Assembly: GCA_028277645.1 (NCBI GenBank)
Contig: JANQFV010000072.1
Coordinates: forward strand, 62,001 to 126,000
Direction of reading: 5' to 3'
Source of the DNA: Phycisphaerae bacterium
Lineage (GTDB): Bacteria > Planctomycetota > Phycisphaerae > UBA1845 > Fen-1342
DNA: 64,000 bases
Below the pieces are notes generated by a model. That model was not told the DNA's origin and did no database searches. It saw nothing but the letters and a program-made list of their open reading frames with translations. The position numbers and the translations under genes were made by a program. This document shows, one piece after another, positions 34,259-42,987 of this stretch. Position 1 is the stretch's first letter; the number at the start of each line of letters is the position of its first letter.

Positions 34259-35680
34259 ATGATTCAGCGCACCGCGCACGTTCAGATCATCGTCGCCGAC
34301 GCCATCATCCCCACTCGACTTCAAACCGCCCTCGACCAAATTTCAGCGACGGTCTCGTTTCAATCACTGTCTGCGCTCCACACAAACGTATCGCCGGTTG
34401 ATGCTGACGCGGCCGTGATCGTCGTCCCCGACAGCACATCGCGCTACGCCGCCGCGCTGGAAGAGGTTCTTGAACACATCGCCGAGTCACCGCGCGCTGT
34501 GTTGATGCTCACCGACAGCGGCGCACCGGTCCGGTTCTGCGAACATCCGCCGACAATTCCCGTCACGTTTGATGACGGCGCGAATGCACACGATCTCGCG
34601 CTGCGCCTCAACACGCTCGTCTCCATGCGCACGTCGTTGGCGTCATTACACCGCGATGCGCTATCGAGCCGTCGCAACGGCGAACACGTGGCGCGGCAGT
34701 ACACACGGCAGCTCCAACTCGCCAGTCGTCTGCAACGCAAGTTTTTGCCCGAGCAGCTCCCCACGATCCCCGGCGTCACGATCGACACGGCGTTCTGCCC
34801 AGCCGAGTACGTCTCCGGCGATATCTACGACGTACACCGTCTCGACGAGAACCATGTCGGCATCGCGCTGGCGGACGCGACCGGCCACGGTATGCCCGCT
34901 GCGCTGTTGACCGTTTACGTCAAACGCGCCCTCCGCGGCAAGGAACTACGCAACGACGGATACGAGATTCTCTCGCCAGTAGACGTACTGGGCCGCCTGA
35001 ACAACGAGATCCTCGACGCCAATCTGCCTGATTGCCCGTTCCTCGCGGCGGTGTACGGCGTATTGAATCTCCGTACGCGCGCGCTGACGCTGGCCCGCGG
35101 CGGCGCGCCTTATCCGCTGCTGCGACGTGCGGACGGGGCCATCGAAGTGATCACGTCACGCGGCCCGGTCGTGGGCGTGGTACGTGAAGCCGAGTTTGAG
35201 TTGACGACCGTGCAGCTTCGGCCCGGCGATACGCTCGCGTTCTATTCGGATGGCCTTGAGTCCATCGTCGCACCCGACGAGCTCTTGCCTGATAGCGCGG
35301 GCGGCTGTGACGACTCCGGCGTGGCGGCAGCGGTACTCGCTGACGAGCCGGGTCAACAGGCACTGCACGAGTTCAGTCCCGTGTCGACCGGAAGCTTAGC
35401 CCTGGCCGACTATGGCTGCGACGCACAATGCCAGCTCACCAGTCGCACGGGCCGCTGCTTCTGCGCGCAGGACCGCAGTGCCGTCGCGATCGAATCTGAC
35501 ATGCCGGCGGCGGCACACGAGCTCGTAACCTCCTCCGGCTGGTGCGCGACGTTCTCGGATTCCGGCCCCACGATCGCCCTTGAGCAAGCCCGCTGCCGAC
35601 AACGCACCCTGCAACGCATGGGCTACCCGCTGGACGATCTCACCATCCTGAGCATACAGCTTGCCGATTCCACTGCTTAA
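34259..35680 (+). CDS. PP2C-type SpoIIE/RsbU-like serine phosphatase with Cys-rich insert
   Basis: A 473-residue protein. Residues 1-125 resemble a degenerate response-regulator receiver (IIVADAIIPTRLQTALDQI, VIVVPDS, VLMLTDSGAP) without a firm phospho-Asp. Residues 128-165 form a helical linker. The PP2C domain carries metal ligands in SGDIYD (188, 191), ADATGHGMPAALL (206), FYSDGLES (331) and DDLTIL (460). Between the last two blocks, where the family usually has about 50-60 residues, there are about 115, with seven Cys (350-446, including GCDAQC and GRCFC). It probably dephosphorylates an anti-sigma antagonist or STAS protein in a partner-switching pathway; none is adjacent. Confidence 0.88.
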   Translation: MIQRTAHVQIIVADAIIPTRLQTALDQISATVSFQSLSALHTNVSPVDADAAVIVVPDSTSRYAAALEEVLEHIAESPRAVLMLTDSGAPVRFCEHPPTIPVTFDDGANAHDLALRLNTLVSMRTSLASLHRDALSSRRNGEHVARQYTRQLQLASRLQRKFLPEQLPTIPGVTIDTAFCPAEYVSGDIYDVHRLDENHVGIALADATGHGMPAALLTVYVKRALRGKELRNDGYEILSPVDVLGRLNNEILDANLPDCPFLAAVYGVLNLRTRALTLARGGAPYPLLRRADGAIEVITSRGPVVGVVREAEFELTTVQLRPGDTLAFYSDGLESIVAPDELLPDSAGGCDDSGVAAAVLADEPGQQALHEFSPVSTGSLALADYGCDAQCQLTSRTGRCFCAQDRSAVAIESDMPAAAHELVTSSGWCATFSDSGPTIALEQARCRQRTLQRMGYPLDDLTILSIQLADSTA

Positions 35681-35682
35681 TC

Positions 35683-35725
35683 TCCGAATCCCTTAATCCC
35701 TACCCTCGATCCCTTAGCCCCTGCC
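35683..35725. repeat. Short run of AATCCCT/GATCCCT repeats
   Basis: GAATCCCTTAATCCCTACCCTCGATCCCTTAG is related to the arms of the repeat region at 33173-33345 and lies directly after the phosphatase stop codon. Confidence 0.45.
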
Positions 35726-35784
35726 ACATGTCCATTCTTGTCGGACACGTTGAACCGCAGGCGCTGAGCGCGGTACGCTCATAC

Positions 35785-37251
35785 ATGATGGAGCAGGATT
35801 TCACTCACAACAGGCGGCACGGACGCCCCCGGGGGACTGCCGCAATCACGTTGCTGACCACGTTGTGCGTCGTCGCACCGGCGTCGGCGGGCGAACCAAT
35901 CGACTTCGTCCCGGACGACACCCTGCTGGTCTGGTATGCACGACCGGAGGCGGACGCCCCGCCGCCTTCGGACCAGCCCTCGGCGCTCCAGACGCTGCTC
36001 GACTTGGGCACGCGCATCGCCGGTCAGCCGTTGAATCGCGAGGCGCAACTCAACGTGCGTATGGTCGAGATGTTCATGCTCGCGACGCGCTATCCCTACG
36101 CGCTCGCGCTGATCGATGCCCGCGCCCAACCGCTGGAGAACGACCCGGCTGCTCGCCGCGTGGATCGGCTGAAGTTCGCGCTGATCGTCGACAACCGGCA
36201 GCAGTCCGAGCCGTTCCTGCGGCTCATCCAGAAGACCGTCAATGAACAGACCGACAGCGCCGCCGCTTCACTCGTCAGCAAGGAAGCCTACGGCGCGAAG
36301 TATCAGGAGCTGCGCGATCGCCGGCTGCCCAACTGGTCAGTCATCGCGTGGGGGCACGTCGACGACATGTTCGTATTGACCGTCGGCGAGGACGTCTGGC
36401 CCATGATCGCGGCCGTTGCGTCGAGCGAACTGGACGGTCTGACGGAAGATCCTTGGTACGCAGTCGCCCGTGGCGGGCGACGTTCGACCGCCCTGGTCGA
36501 GATTTTCGTCTCCCCCGAGGCGATCCAGGATCGGCTCGATCCGTTTATCGACGGCCGGGCAGCCGCGTTCTTCGAGGCTTGGGATGCGGAACGTCTTCAT
36601 CGCGCGCACTGGACCCTGGGCTATCAGGGGCGCGCGCTGTTCTGCGAAGCACATTTCCTCGTTGGTGAACAGACGCATAAGCGCGTTTATGCGGACGCGG
36701 ATTTCCGCGACACGCGCCTGCTCCAATCCGTTCCGTCGAACGCGAAGTACGCCGTCTTCGATCTGCCGGTGGACCGCTTCCTGCGCCGATTCTTCCTGGG
36801 GATCATGAGCATCCAGAACGCGAAGGCCCGCGCCAACATCGAACGCGTCTGGGCCGAGATGCAGGAGAAGTACGGCTTCGACGCTCAGCGCGACATTCTC
36901 AGCCGCCTCGGGCGACACATCGTCCTGCACAACGAGCCGCCGCACCCGCTCCGTCTGCCGCTGGCGGTGACGACACTGATCGAAATCCGACACGAGCCGG
37001 ACGAAGTGCAGGCAGCGGTTGAGACGTTCTGCAAAGCCTGGCGAGCCACGCTCGACGAGGCTGCCGCACGGTCGGACTACCCGCCGGACTTCACGGTCAA
37101 TCGCGACAACGACGGCGTATGGTACCTGCGCTTCGGACCATTGGCCGGTCTGGCCTGGACCGTCACCGACCGCTACATCATTACAAGCTGGTCCCCCAAC
37201 GCCCTCCGCGAGTACCTGCACAAGATCGGCAGCGCGGCGGGACAGCGCTAA
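35785..37251 (+). CDS. Exported protein of unknown function
   Basis: About 488 residues from ATG 35785 (35728 is an alternative; neither has a ribosome binding site). A basic n-region, hydrophobic core (AAITLLTTLCVVAPASAG) and signal cleavage site are visible. The mature part starts with FVPDDTLLVWYARPE, similar in style to planctomycete exported proteins of the DUF3352 type, where pseudo-symmetric alpha/beta halves each evaluate 'score-like' domains, but I cannot confirm this. It contains alternating beta strands and helices and no catalytic motif. Downstream there is a dispersed palindrome and the convergent TlpA-like gene. Confidence 0.8.
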   Translation: MMEQDFTHNRRHGRPRGTAAITLLTTLCVVAPASAGEPIDFVPDDTLLVWYARPEADAPPPSDQPSALQTLLDLGTRIAGQPLNREAQLNVRMVEMFMLATRYPYALALIDARAQPLENDPAARRVDRLKFALIVDNRQQSEPFLRLIQKTVNEQTDSAAASLVSKEAYGAKYQELRDRRLPNWSVIAWGHVDDMFVLTVGEDVWPMIAAVASSELDGLTEDPWYAVARGGRRSTALVEIFVSPEAIQDRLDPFIDGRAAAFFEAWDAERLHRAHWTLGYQGRALFCEAHFLVGEQTHKRVYADADFRDTRLLQSVPSNAKYAVFDLPVDRFLRRFFLGIMSIQNAKARANIERVWAEMQEKYGFDAQRDILSRLGRHIVLHNEPPHPLRLPLAVTTLIEIRHEPDEVQAAVETFCKAWRATLDEAAARSDYPPDFTVNRDNDGVWYLRFGPLAGLAWTVTDRYIITSWSPNALREYLHKIGSAAGQR

Positions 37252-37265
37252 GAGAGAAGCGCAGC

Positions 37266-37293
37266 AAGATTCCTCGCTGCGCTTCGGAATGAC
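37266..37293 (-). repeat. Dispersed palindrome of the GAGGAATCT...CATTCCGA family
   Basis: AAGATTCCTCGCTGCGCTTCGGAATGAC lies between two convergent genes and is the inverted form of the copies at 20795 and 26886. It could form a stem and may assist termination. Confidence 0.65.
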
Positions 37294-37334
37294 ACTGACC
37301 AGTTTACGTCACCGTCGACCGGTAACGGCCGTCG

Positions 37335-38312
37335 CTACACCCCGGACGCCGACGCCTCATAGCGCTCGAGCGTTTCCTGCAGCTCAGCCCGCATCTCTTC
37401 ATGATCCTTCGCGAGCTCGACCGCCTTGCGCTGATACTTGATCGCCTCCTTCACGCTGCCGGTATCGAACAGGGCGCGGGCATACGTATCGACAATCGCC
37501 GCATTTTCGCCGTTGCAGGCGTCGTACGCGGCCTTTCCAGCTTTCATCGCCAGATCCATATCGCGATGCTTGATACCCGGGTTCGTGAGGATCTCCCAAC
37601 TGAGCATGTTCAGCAAGTGTGCGTCGTTACCGATCGCCAGATACAGCAACATGCCCACGTTGTCCGCATCCTTCGACTTCTCGTCCTCTGAGACCAGGTC
37701 AAAGTACTTCCGCATCAACTGCATCGTGCGGGCCTGTTTCTCGGCTTCGGCGCGGCGCTTTGCATCCTTTTTCTTGAAGGCTTCCAGGTCGAACTTGCCG
37801 GCCAGTATCTGCTCCAGCGGCTCCTCAAGCGCCTCCGGGTGACCGTGCCACATGATGCGCCCCTGCTTGTCGATCACAAATGAGTGCGGAATTCCGTCGA
37901 CGGCGAACGCGTCCATGTACGCCTCCGACGTGGCCCCGTCGTTGGTGTCGAGTGCGACGACGTACTTCATCTTGTCACCCATCTTCTCGACGAAGGGGAC
38001 AACGTCCTTGCGGGTCTTGCGGCGTTTGTCCTCATCGACACTGACGCCGACGAACACGACGCCCTTGTCCTCGTATTTCGCCTGCAGCTCCGTGAGGTGC
38101 GGAATCGCCACTTTGCACGGCCCACACCAAGTCGCCCAGAACTCGACCACGAAGACGTTCTTGCCCTTGCCCTTGGCAAGCTCAACCGGGCCACCCTTCA
38201 CCCACTTTTCGATCTTCAGCGCCGGGGCCTGATCACCCAGATCCAATGCCAGCGCCTGGCCGGCCCAGGCAAACAGAAACAACGTAGCGACAGCGATGTG
38301 CAGCGATTTCAT
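37335..38312 (-). CDS. Exported TlpA/ResA-like thioredoxin with helical C-terminal extension
   Basis: A 325-residue protein. Signal peptide residues 1-22 (MKSLHIAVATLFLFAWAGQA). Thioredoxin-like domain about 25-170 with the redox motif WATWCGPCK near residues 60-68 and the cis-Pro region GIPHSFVIDKQGR. The remaining 150 residues are Lys/Glu-rich and TPR-like (NAAIVDTYARALFDTGSVKEAIKYQRKA). It reduces disulfides in the periplasm, possibly for a specific client bound by the TPR part. AAGGAG lies five bases before the ATG at 38312. Confidence 0.92.
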   Translation of the reverse strand: MKSLHIAVATLFLFAWAGQALALDLGDQAPALKIEKWVKGGPVELAKGKGKNVFVVEFWATWCGPCKVAIPHLTELQAKYEDKGVVFVGVSVDEDKRRKTRKDVVPFVEKMGDKMKYVVALDTNDGATSEAYMDAFAVDGIPHSFVIDKQGRIMWHGHPEALEEPLEQILAGKFDLEAFKKKDAKRRAEAEKQARTMQLMRKYFDLVSEDEKSKDADNVGMLLYLAIGNDAHLLNMLSWEILTNPGIKHRDMDLAMKAGKAAYDACNGENAAIVDTYARALFDTGSVKEAIKYQRKAVELAKDHEEMRAELQETLERYEASASGV

Positions 38313-38480
38313 GCGTTCTCCTTGTGATCCGGCCGCCCCAGCGACCTGGATTCGGGGGTAGGCTCCTGCCGGTCCGGGGGATAACGATACCCGCGGCCCG
38401 CATCGGGTCGCAAGTGATAACCTCGCTCGCACCACGGCTGTTCCGTCGAAGCGGATATCGGACGTGATAACGACCCCGAA

Positions 38481-38556
38481 GTGCCACTGTTCTTGAGCAG
38501 TGCGATCCCATGGTGTGAGCGGCTTCAGAGCAACACTGCTGGAGCAGCAGTGGCAC
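38481..38556. repeat. 76-bp imperfect inverted repeat (MITE-like)
   Basis: The left arm GTGCCACTGTTCTTGAGCAGTG (38481-38502, 22 bases) and the right arm at 38534-38556, whose complement reads GTGCCACTGCTGCTCCAGCAGTG, differ at a few positions only. The 31-base centre has CCATGG. It lies between nadC and the tlpA-like gene and encodes nothing. Confidence 0.6.
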
Positions 38557-38569
38557 GTCGATCCGTCCG

Positions 38570-39484
38570 TCAGAAGTCCAGCGCGACGTCCAGCCCCGGC
38601 GCCGAATGCGTCAGTGCCCCCACGGAGATTCGATCGACGCCTGTCGCCGCGATTTCCGTCACGTTATCCAGCGAGATCCCGCCGCTGGCCTCCAGTTGCA
38701 GCTTGCCCCGCAACCCCGCCGCGTCACGCTGCGCCACCGCCTCGCGAATCCGATCCGGCGGGAAGTTGTCCAGCAGCACGACGTCAACCGTCGACACCTG
38801 GCAGACCTGTTCGAGCTGCGCGAGGTTGTCCACCTCGACCTCCACGAACGGCGGCAAACCGGCGTCCTCCGGCCCGCCATCCTCAGTCTTGCTGGCGAGT
38901 GACAGCCCTGACAAACGGTCCGCCAGGTACGTCGCCAGATCATCCGTCGGTACACCAACGAGGTGGTTGTCCTTGATCAGGATCGCGTCATACAGACCGA
39001 AACGGTGATTCTTGCCGCCGCCGCAGCGTACAGCGTACTTGTCTAGCTCGCGCCAGCCGGGAATCGTCTTGCGTGTATCGAGAATCTTGACGGCAGCATT
39101 GACCTCGCGTGCAGCCGAAACGTACTGCGCGGTGAGCGTGGCAACGCCCGACATGCGACCCAGGAAGTTCAGCAATGTCCGCTCGATCGTGAGCACAGCC
39201 GCGTGCGGACCGCGAACCGTGGCAACGGTCGCGTCTGCAGCAAGCATGTCGCCGTCGCTGTTGACCGCTGAGAAGCTCAGCGGCACACCGAGCCGACGTG
39301 AGAAGACGTCGCAGATCGTCGGCGCAAGCGTGAGGCCGCAGATCGCGCCATCCGCGCGGACAACGACGCGCGCTACGACGTCCGCAGATGCGTCGGGCAG
39401 CAACGCAGACGTAAGATCACCGCGCTGCTCGAGATCTTCCTCGCACGCGGCTTCGACGAGCTGTCGGGTCTGACGAGACCACAT
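38570..39484 (-). CDS. nadC: Nicotinate-nucleotide pyrophosphorylase (carboxylating)
   Basis: A 304-residue quinolinate phosphoribosyltransferase. EEDLEQRGDLTSALLP at the N-terminus, ILDTRKTIPGWRELDKYAV with the catalytic Arg/Lys, GGGKNHRFGLYDAILIKDNH, and EVEVDNLAQLEQV are all diagnostic. It converts quinolinate and PRPP to nicotinate mononucleotide in NAD synthesis. An insert of about 20 residues (TEDGGPEDAGL region) separates the two last motifs. It lies 28 bases downstream of the hydratase gene on the same strand. Confidence 0.96.
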   Translation of the reverse strand: MWSRQTRQLVEAACEEDLEQRGDLTSALLPDASADVVARVVVRADGAICGLTLAPTICDVFSRRLGVPLSFSAVNSDGDMLAADATVATVRGPHAAVLTIERTLLNFLGRMSGVATLTAQYVSAAREVNAAVKILDTRKTIPGWRELDKYAVRCGGGKNHRFGLYDAILIKDNHLVGVPTDDLATYLADRLSGLSLASKTEDGGPEDAGLPPFVEVEVDNLAQLEQVCQVSTVDVVLLDNFPPDRIREAVAQRDAAGLRGKLQLEASGGISLDNVTEIAATGVDRISVGALTHSAPGLDVALDF

Positions 39485-39512
39485 GGAATGATGCTTCCCT
39501 TATTCTCGTGAA

Positions 39513-40322
39513 TCAGCGTCCGAACTTCGGCGCGCGCTTCTCCAGAAATGCTGCGACACCTTCGCGGTGATCAGCGGATCGGCTCAGCGTGCCCTGCAAA
39601 TGCGCTTCGTAATCAAGCTGCTCTTCGAGCGTCGCCGTCCAAGCCCTGCTCAGCGCCCGCTTTGTGAGGCCGAGCGCGTCAGCCGGCAGCGCCGCCAGCC
39701 TTAGCGCCCAATCGCGGACAGCGGTTTCCAGCTCGTCGTCATTGACAACGCGGTTCACCAGCCCCAGCGCGAGCGCACGCTCGGCGGTGACGGGCTCGCT
39801 CAACATGCACAGCTCCGCCGCCCGGGCGTAGCCGACCTGCTGGACCAGCGAAAATGTCGCCGCTGCGTCGGGCACGAGTCCGATGTTGATGAACGCCAGT
39901 TTGAACGACGCGCTGCGGACCGCGACGCGCAGATCCGCCGCCAGCGCGAACCCAACGCCTGCCCCCGCCGCTACGCCGTTGATCGCTGCGACGACCGGCT
40001 TCTCCATCGTCCGCAAACGCAACGCGACCGGGCTCACGTGTTCTCGTACATAGTCTCCCAGGTCGCGGGCTTCCGAAGCGGTCGCCGATACCGGCTCTGC
40101 GGCGGGAATTTCACGCAGGTCCTGCCCAACGCAGAACGCACGCCCCCGTCCCGTCAGCACAACACAACGCACCGTCGCTTCGCGCTGCGCCACGCGCAGC
40201 GCCGCACTCAGCTCGACACCCATCGTGGCGGTGAACGCGTTGAGCGCATCCGGACGGTTGAGCGCGATCGTCATCACGCCGTCTGCGTCTTCCACATCGA
40301 TGGTTGAGAATGAACCTGCCAT
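39513..40322 (-). CDS. Enoyl-CoA hydratase/isomerase family protein (PaaG-like)
   Basis: A 269-residue crotonase-fold enzyme. Oxyanion-hole segments GRAFCVGQDLRE and INGVAAGAGVGFALAADLRVA are clear. In the catalytic region the sequence reads INIGLVPDAAATF: an Asp is present where hydratases have Glu, as in PaaG-type isomerases. Its role is therefore more likely isomerisation or hydrolysis than simple hydration. GGAG lies six bases before the ATG and belongs to a short upstream frame derived from another crotonase gene. Confidence 0.92.
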   Translation of the reverse strand: MAGSFSTIDVEDADGVMTIALNRPDALNAFTATMGVELSAALRVAQREATVRCVVLTGRGRAFCVGQDLREIPAAEPVSATASEARDLGDYVREHVSPVALRLRTMEKPVVAAINGVAAGAGVGFALAADLRVAVRSASFKLAFINIGLVPDAAATFSLVQQVGYARAAELCMLSEPVTAERALALGLVNRVVNDDELETAVRDWALRLAALPADALGLTKRALSRAWTATLEEQLDYEAHLQGTLSRSADHREGVAAFLEKRAPKFGR

Positions 40323-40426
40323 CGGTAACTCCAGGGGGCGCGATTGAGTGCGTTGAAGCCGGCGGGACGGTTGATACGCGCAATACCGACGTGCCCAACG
40401 ACTTCGGTGAGGACATCCCTGGCCAT
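40274..40426 (-). pseudogene. N-terminal remnant of a second crotonase-family gene
   Basis: A 50-codon frame starts at ATG 40426 (AGGA eight bases upstream) with MARDVLTEVVGHVGIARINR followed by PAGFNALN, the typical N-terminus of an enoyl-CoA hydratase. After about 34 codons the similarity ends at CCCTGGAG and the frame runs into the start of the intact hydratase gene in another frame. It looks like what remains after a deletion between two tandem paralogues. Because its start signals are intact it may still be translated and couple translation to the downstream gene. Confidence 0.6.
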
Positions 40427-40458
40427 GGGCAGCATCCTATGCTTCGGCTCGCGCGGGC

Positions 40459-41631
40459 TCAATCCTCGCCGTCGGGTGCGTGCTGTTCGTTGTCAACTTT
40501 GCGTTCGGGATGGGTGAGCCCGATCGACCACGCCGCCAACGCCGTCAACACGCAGATCCCCGCGTAGAGCAGCACAGCGTAGCGTGTGCGAATGATCGGC
40601 TCCCCGACATTCACCCACGTCAGCAGCAGGCCGCACGCGGCATACATGATCGCTAGCGCGTAGCACACCACGACGGTCTGCTTCACCGACAATCCGCGCT
40701 GCACGAGCTGATCGTAGAAATGGCTGCGATCACCCTCGAAGATCGAGCGCCCGGCGGCCCAGCGACGGAACATCGCCAGCGCCGTGTCGAACACCGGCAG
40801 CGCAAAGATCATCAACGCGCCGATCACCCACCGAAACGTGCCGCGCTCCGCAAACAGCAGGATCAACATGCCGCAGTTGTAACCCAGCAGCACGCTGCCC
40901 GCGTCGCCCATGAAGATCTTGGCCGGATTGAAATTCCACGGCAGAAACCCCAGCGCCGCGCCGAACATCCCCAGCGCCAGCACCAGCCGCACGGGATCAA
41001 GATGCTCGCTGTAGCCCCAGGCCGCCAGGTGCGCGGCCAGGACGAAGAACCCGAATGAGATGATCGCCGTTACCCCCGAGCACAGCCCGTCCAGCCCGTC
41101 GATCAGATTGCTCGAGTTGCAGGCTCCCAGCACGATAAATACGCCGATCAGCACGGACAGTGGAACGGCCACCACGGTCGGCACAATGATGCTCACGCCG
41201 AGCACCTGCGACAGTCCCAGCGATACGAAGTAGACCAACTGGAACCCCGCGCCGGTCAGCAGAATGGTGGCCGCCACGATTGCCGCCCCCAGTCCCAGCC
41301 GCACCTTCGGCGGCAGGTGCCGGACGTCGTCCACCAAGCCAAGCACAGACATAGCGATTCCGCCGAGCAACAGCGGAATCGCCGTCGCCCAGTCGTCGAT
41401 CACGCCCGCAACCATTGCGGCGACAATCGTAATCGCCCACGCCCCACAGATCGCCGTACCGCCGAGATACGGCGTCGGACGAGCATGCGGCTTCAGCTTC
41501 TGGTCGGGAATGTCCAGCACGCCGAAGCGGTGCGCCGCCCGGATCGCCAGCGGCGTCAGAAACACCGTCGCAATGAATGCGATCCAGCCGAAGTACTGGT
41601 AGTCGAGAAGTACGGTGAGAATATCGCGCAT
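40459..41631 (-). CDS. Polyprenyl-phosphate sugar-1-phosphate transferase (WecA/TagO family)
   Basis: About 390 residues with 10-11 membrane helices. The family motifs are present: LGLVDDVRHLP (Asp-Asp substrate pair), CNSSNLIDGLDGL, AKIFMGDAGSVLLGY and the cytosolic HFYDQLVQRG, the His-rich loop that separates this group from MraY. It transfers a HexNAc-1-phosphate from UDP-sugar to undecaprenyl phosphate and so initiates O-antigen, teichoic-acid-like or enterobacterial-common-antigen-type polymers. GT4 genes follow upstream on the same strand. The start at 41631 (MRDILTVLL) is chosen over a longer frame. Confidence 0.93.
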   Translation of the reverse strand: MRDILTVLLDYQYFGWIAFIATVFLTPLAIRAAHRFGVLDIPDQKLKPHARPTPYLGGTAICGAWAITIVAAMVAGVIDDWATAIPLLLGGIAMSVLGLVDDVRHLPPKVRLGLGAAIVAATILLTGAGFQLVYFVSLGLSQVLGVSIIVPTVVAVPLSVLIGVFIVLGACNSSNLIDGLDGLCSGVTAIISFGFFVLAAHLAAWGYSEHLDPVRLVLALGMFGAALGFLPWNFNPAKIFMGDAGSVLLGYNCGMLILLFAERGTFRWVIGALMIFALPVFDTALAMFRRWAAGRSIFEGDRSHFYDQLVQRGLSVKQTVVVCYALAIMYAACGLLLTWVNVGEPIIRTRYAVLLYAGICVLTALAAWSIGLTHPERKVDNEQHAPDGED

Positions 41632-41684
41632 CGCCCGGCAGTATAGCCGCTCATGACGAACCGACGAGATACGGCGCAACGGAT

Positions 41685-42899
41685 TTAGTCGGACACCTCA
41701 CGCACGAGTCGTCGATACGCTTCCGCGAACAGGTCCCACACGCGGCGTTGATCGAAGCGCTCTTTGACCCATGCCGGCCCGGCACCGCCGAGCCGACGGC
41801 GCAGGTCTGCGTCCGTCGCGAGGCGCTCGACCGCATCACGCAACGCAGCCGTGTCGCGGACTGGCACCTGAAGCCCGGTGACATCAGGCTGCATTGCGTC
41901 GCGACAGCCCGTGGCGTCGCTCGCGATCGCGGCGATCCCGAGCGCCCCGGCCTCGGGTAGGATGTTCCCGAGACCTTCCCGGTAGCTCGGCAACGCCACA
42001 ACATCCATCGCGGCGTAACAGTCCAGTGGATCGTCCTGCCAATCCACCAGCATCACGCGCTCGTCACCCTTCAGCCGCTCGATGACGTCGACCGGCAGCG
42101 ACTCGCGCGCCTCGAACTCCCCGACGAGCAACAACTGCAAGCGTGAAACGCGAGACCGTAACGCACTGAACGCGTTCGCCAGCTCCACCAGCCCCTTCTC
42201 GCGCGTGAAGCGCCCGAGGTACCCGACGACAAACGCGTCCACCGGCACGCCCAACTGTGCGCGGGCCGCTGACCGTCGCTCAGCCGTCACGGGCGTGAAC
42301 CGCTGAAGATCAACGCCGTTGCAGCTCCCGTGCCCCAACACGCGGATCTGCTCGGAAGCCACCAACCCATCCTCGATCGCCGCCTGTCGGGCCGAGGCCG
42401 ACACGGCGAACGTAACGTCCGCCAATCGACAGGGCACCATAGTGGCGGCCCGCAGCAAGCGTCCCGTCAATCCCGGTTGTCCCTCGTATGCCAGCCCGTG
42501 CAGGATGTGAACGATCGGCCGAACGCCCGCCATCCGCGCCGCCAGCGACCCGACCAGCGCTGCCTTCGGCGTTCCAACTTCGATCAGATCAAACTGCTCG
42601 CGGCTCAAAAAGTTCCGCAGATTCCAGCAGGCCCGCAGGTCTTGCATCGGCGAAACCGACCGCGCCAGCGGGGCGGTGTGTAACCGCACGCCGCGCGCCC
42701 GAATGGCGTCGTCCAGCTCTGATGGCGCGCACACGGCCATGACCTCAAACCCATGTTCCTGGAAGTATTCCAGTCGCCCCCGGTAGAGCACCTGGATCGA
42801 GCCGCCCACCGTCGTCATCACGCACAGCCGAATCGGCCGGTCGGCCGCGGCCAACCCGGCGGTCGACGATGCTGCACGGTCTGGATGATCGCTCGTCAT
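41685..42899 (-). CDS. Glycosyltransferase family 4
   Basis: A 404-residue GT-B enzyme. N-terminal IRLCVMTTVGGSIQVLYRGR is a typical acceptor domain start; in the C-terminal half VVGYLGRFTREKGLVELANAF begins the nucleotide-sugar domain and YREGLGNILPEAGA carries the E-x7-E motif. It lies 53 bases upstream of the WecA-like gene in the same direction, so it probably adds the second sugar of the same lipid-linked glycan. ATG at 42899 is the family-like start. Confidence 0.93.
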   Translation of the reverse strand: MTSDHPDRAASSTAGLAAADRPIRLCVMTTVGGSIQVLYRGRLEYFQEHGFEVMAVCAPSELDDAIRARGVRLHTAPLARSVSPMQDLRACWNLRNFLSREQFDLIEVGTPKAALVGSLAARMAGVRPIVHILHGLAYEGQPGLTGRLLRAATMVPCRLADVTFAVSASARQAAIEDGLVASEQIRVLGHGSCNGVDLQRFTPVTAERRSAARAQLGVPVDAFVVGYLGRFTREKGLVELANAFSALRSRVSRLQLLLVGEFEARESLPVDVIERLKGDERVMLVDWQDDPLDCYAAMDVVALPSYREGLGNILPEAGALGIAAIASDATGCRDAMQPDVTGLQVPVRDTAALRDAVERLATDADLRRRLGGAGPAWVKERFDQRRVWDLFAEAYRRLVREVSD

Positions 42900-42987
42900 G
42901 GAGCGGCTATGCTAACCACCCGTCGCCGACGGTGAAACACGGTACCGTGCGACACGTCCGGCGCGCGCCGAACAAAGCGAGGCTCGC

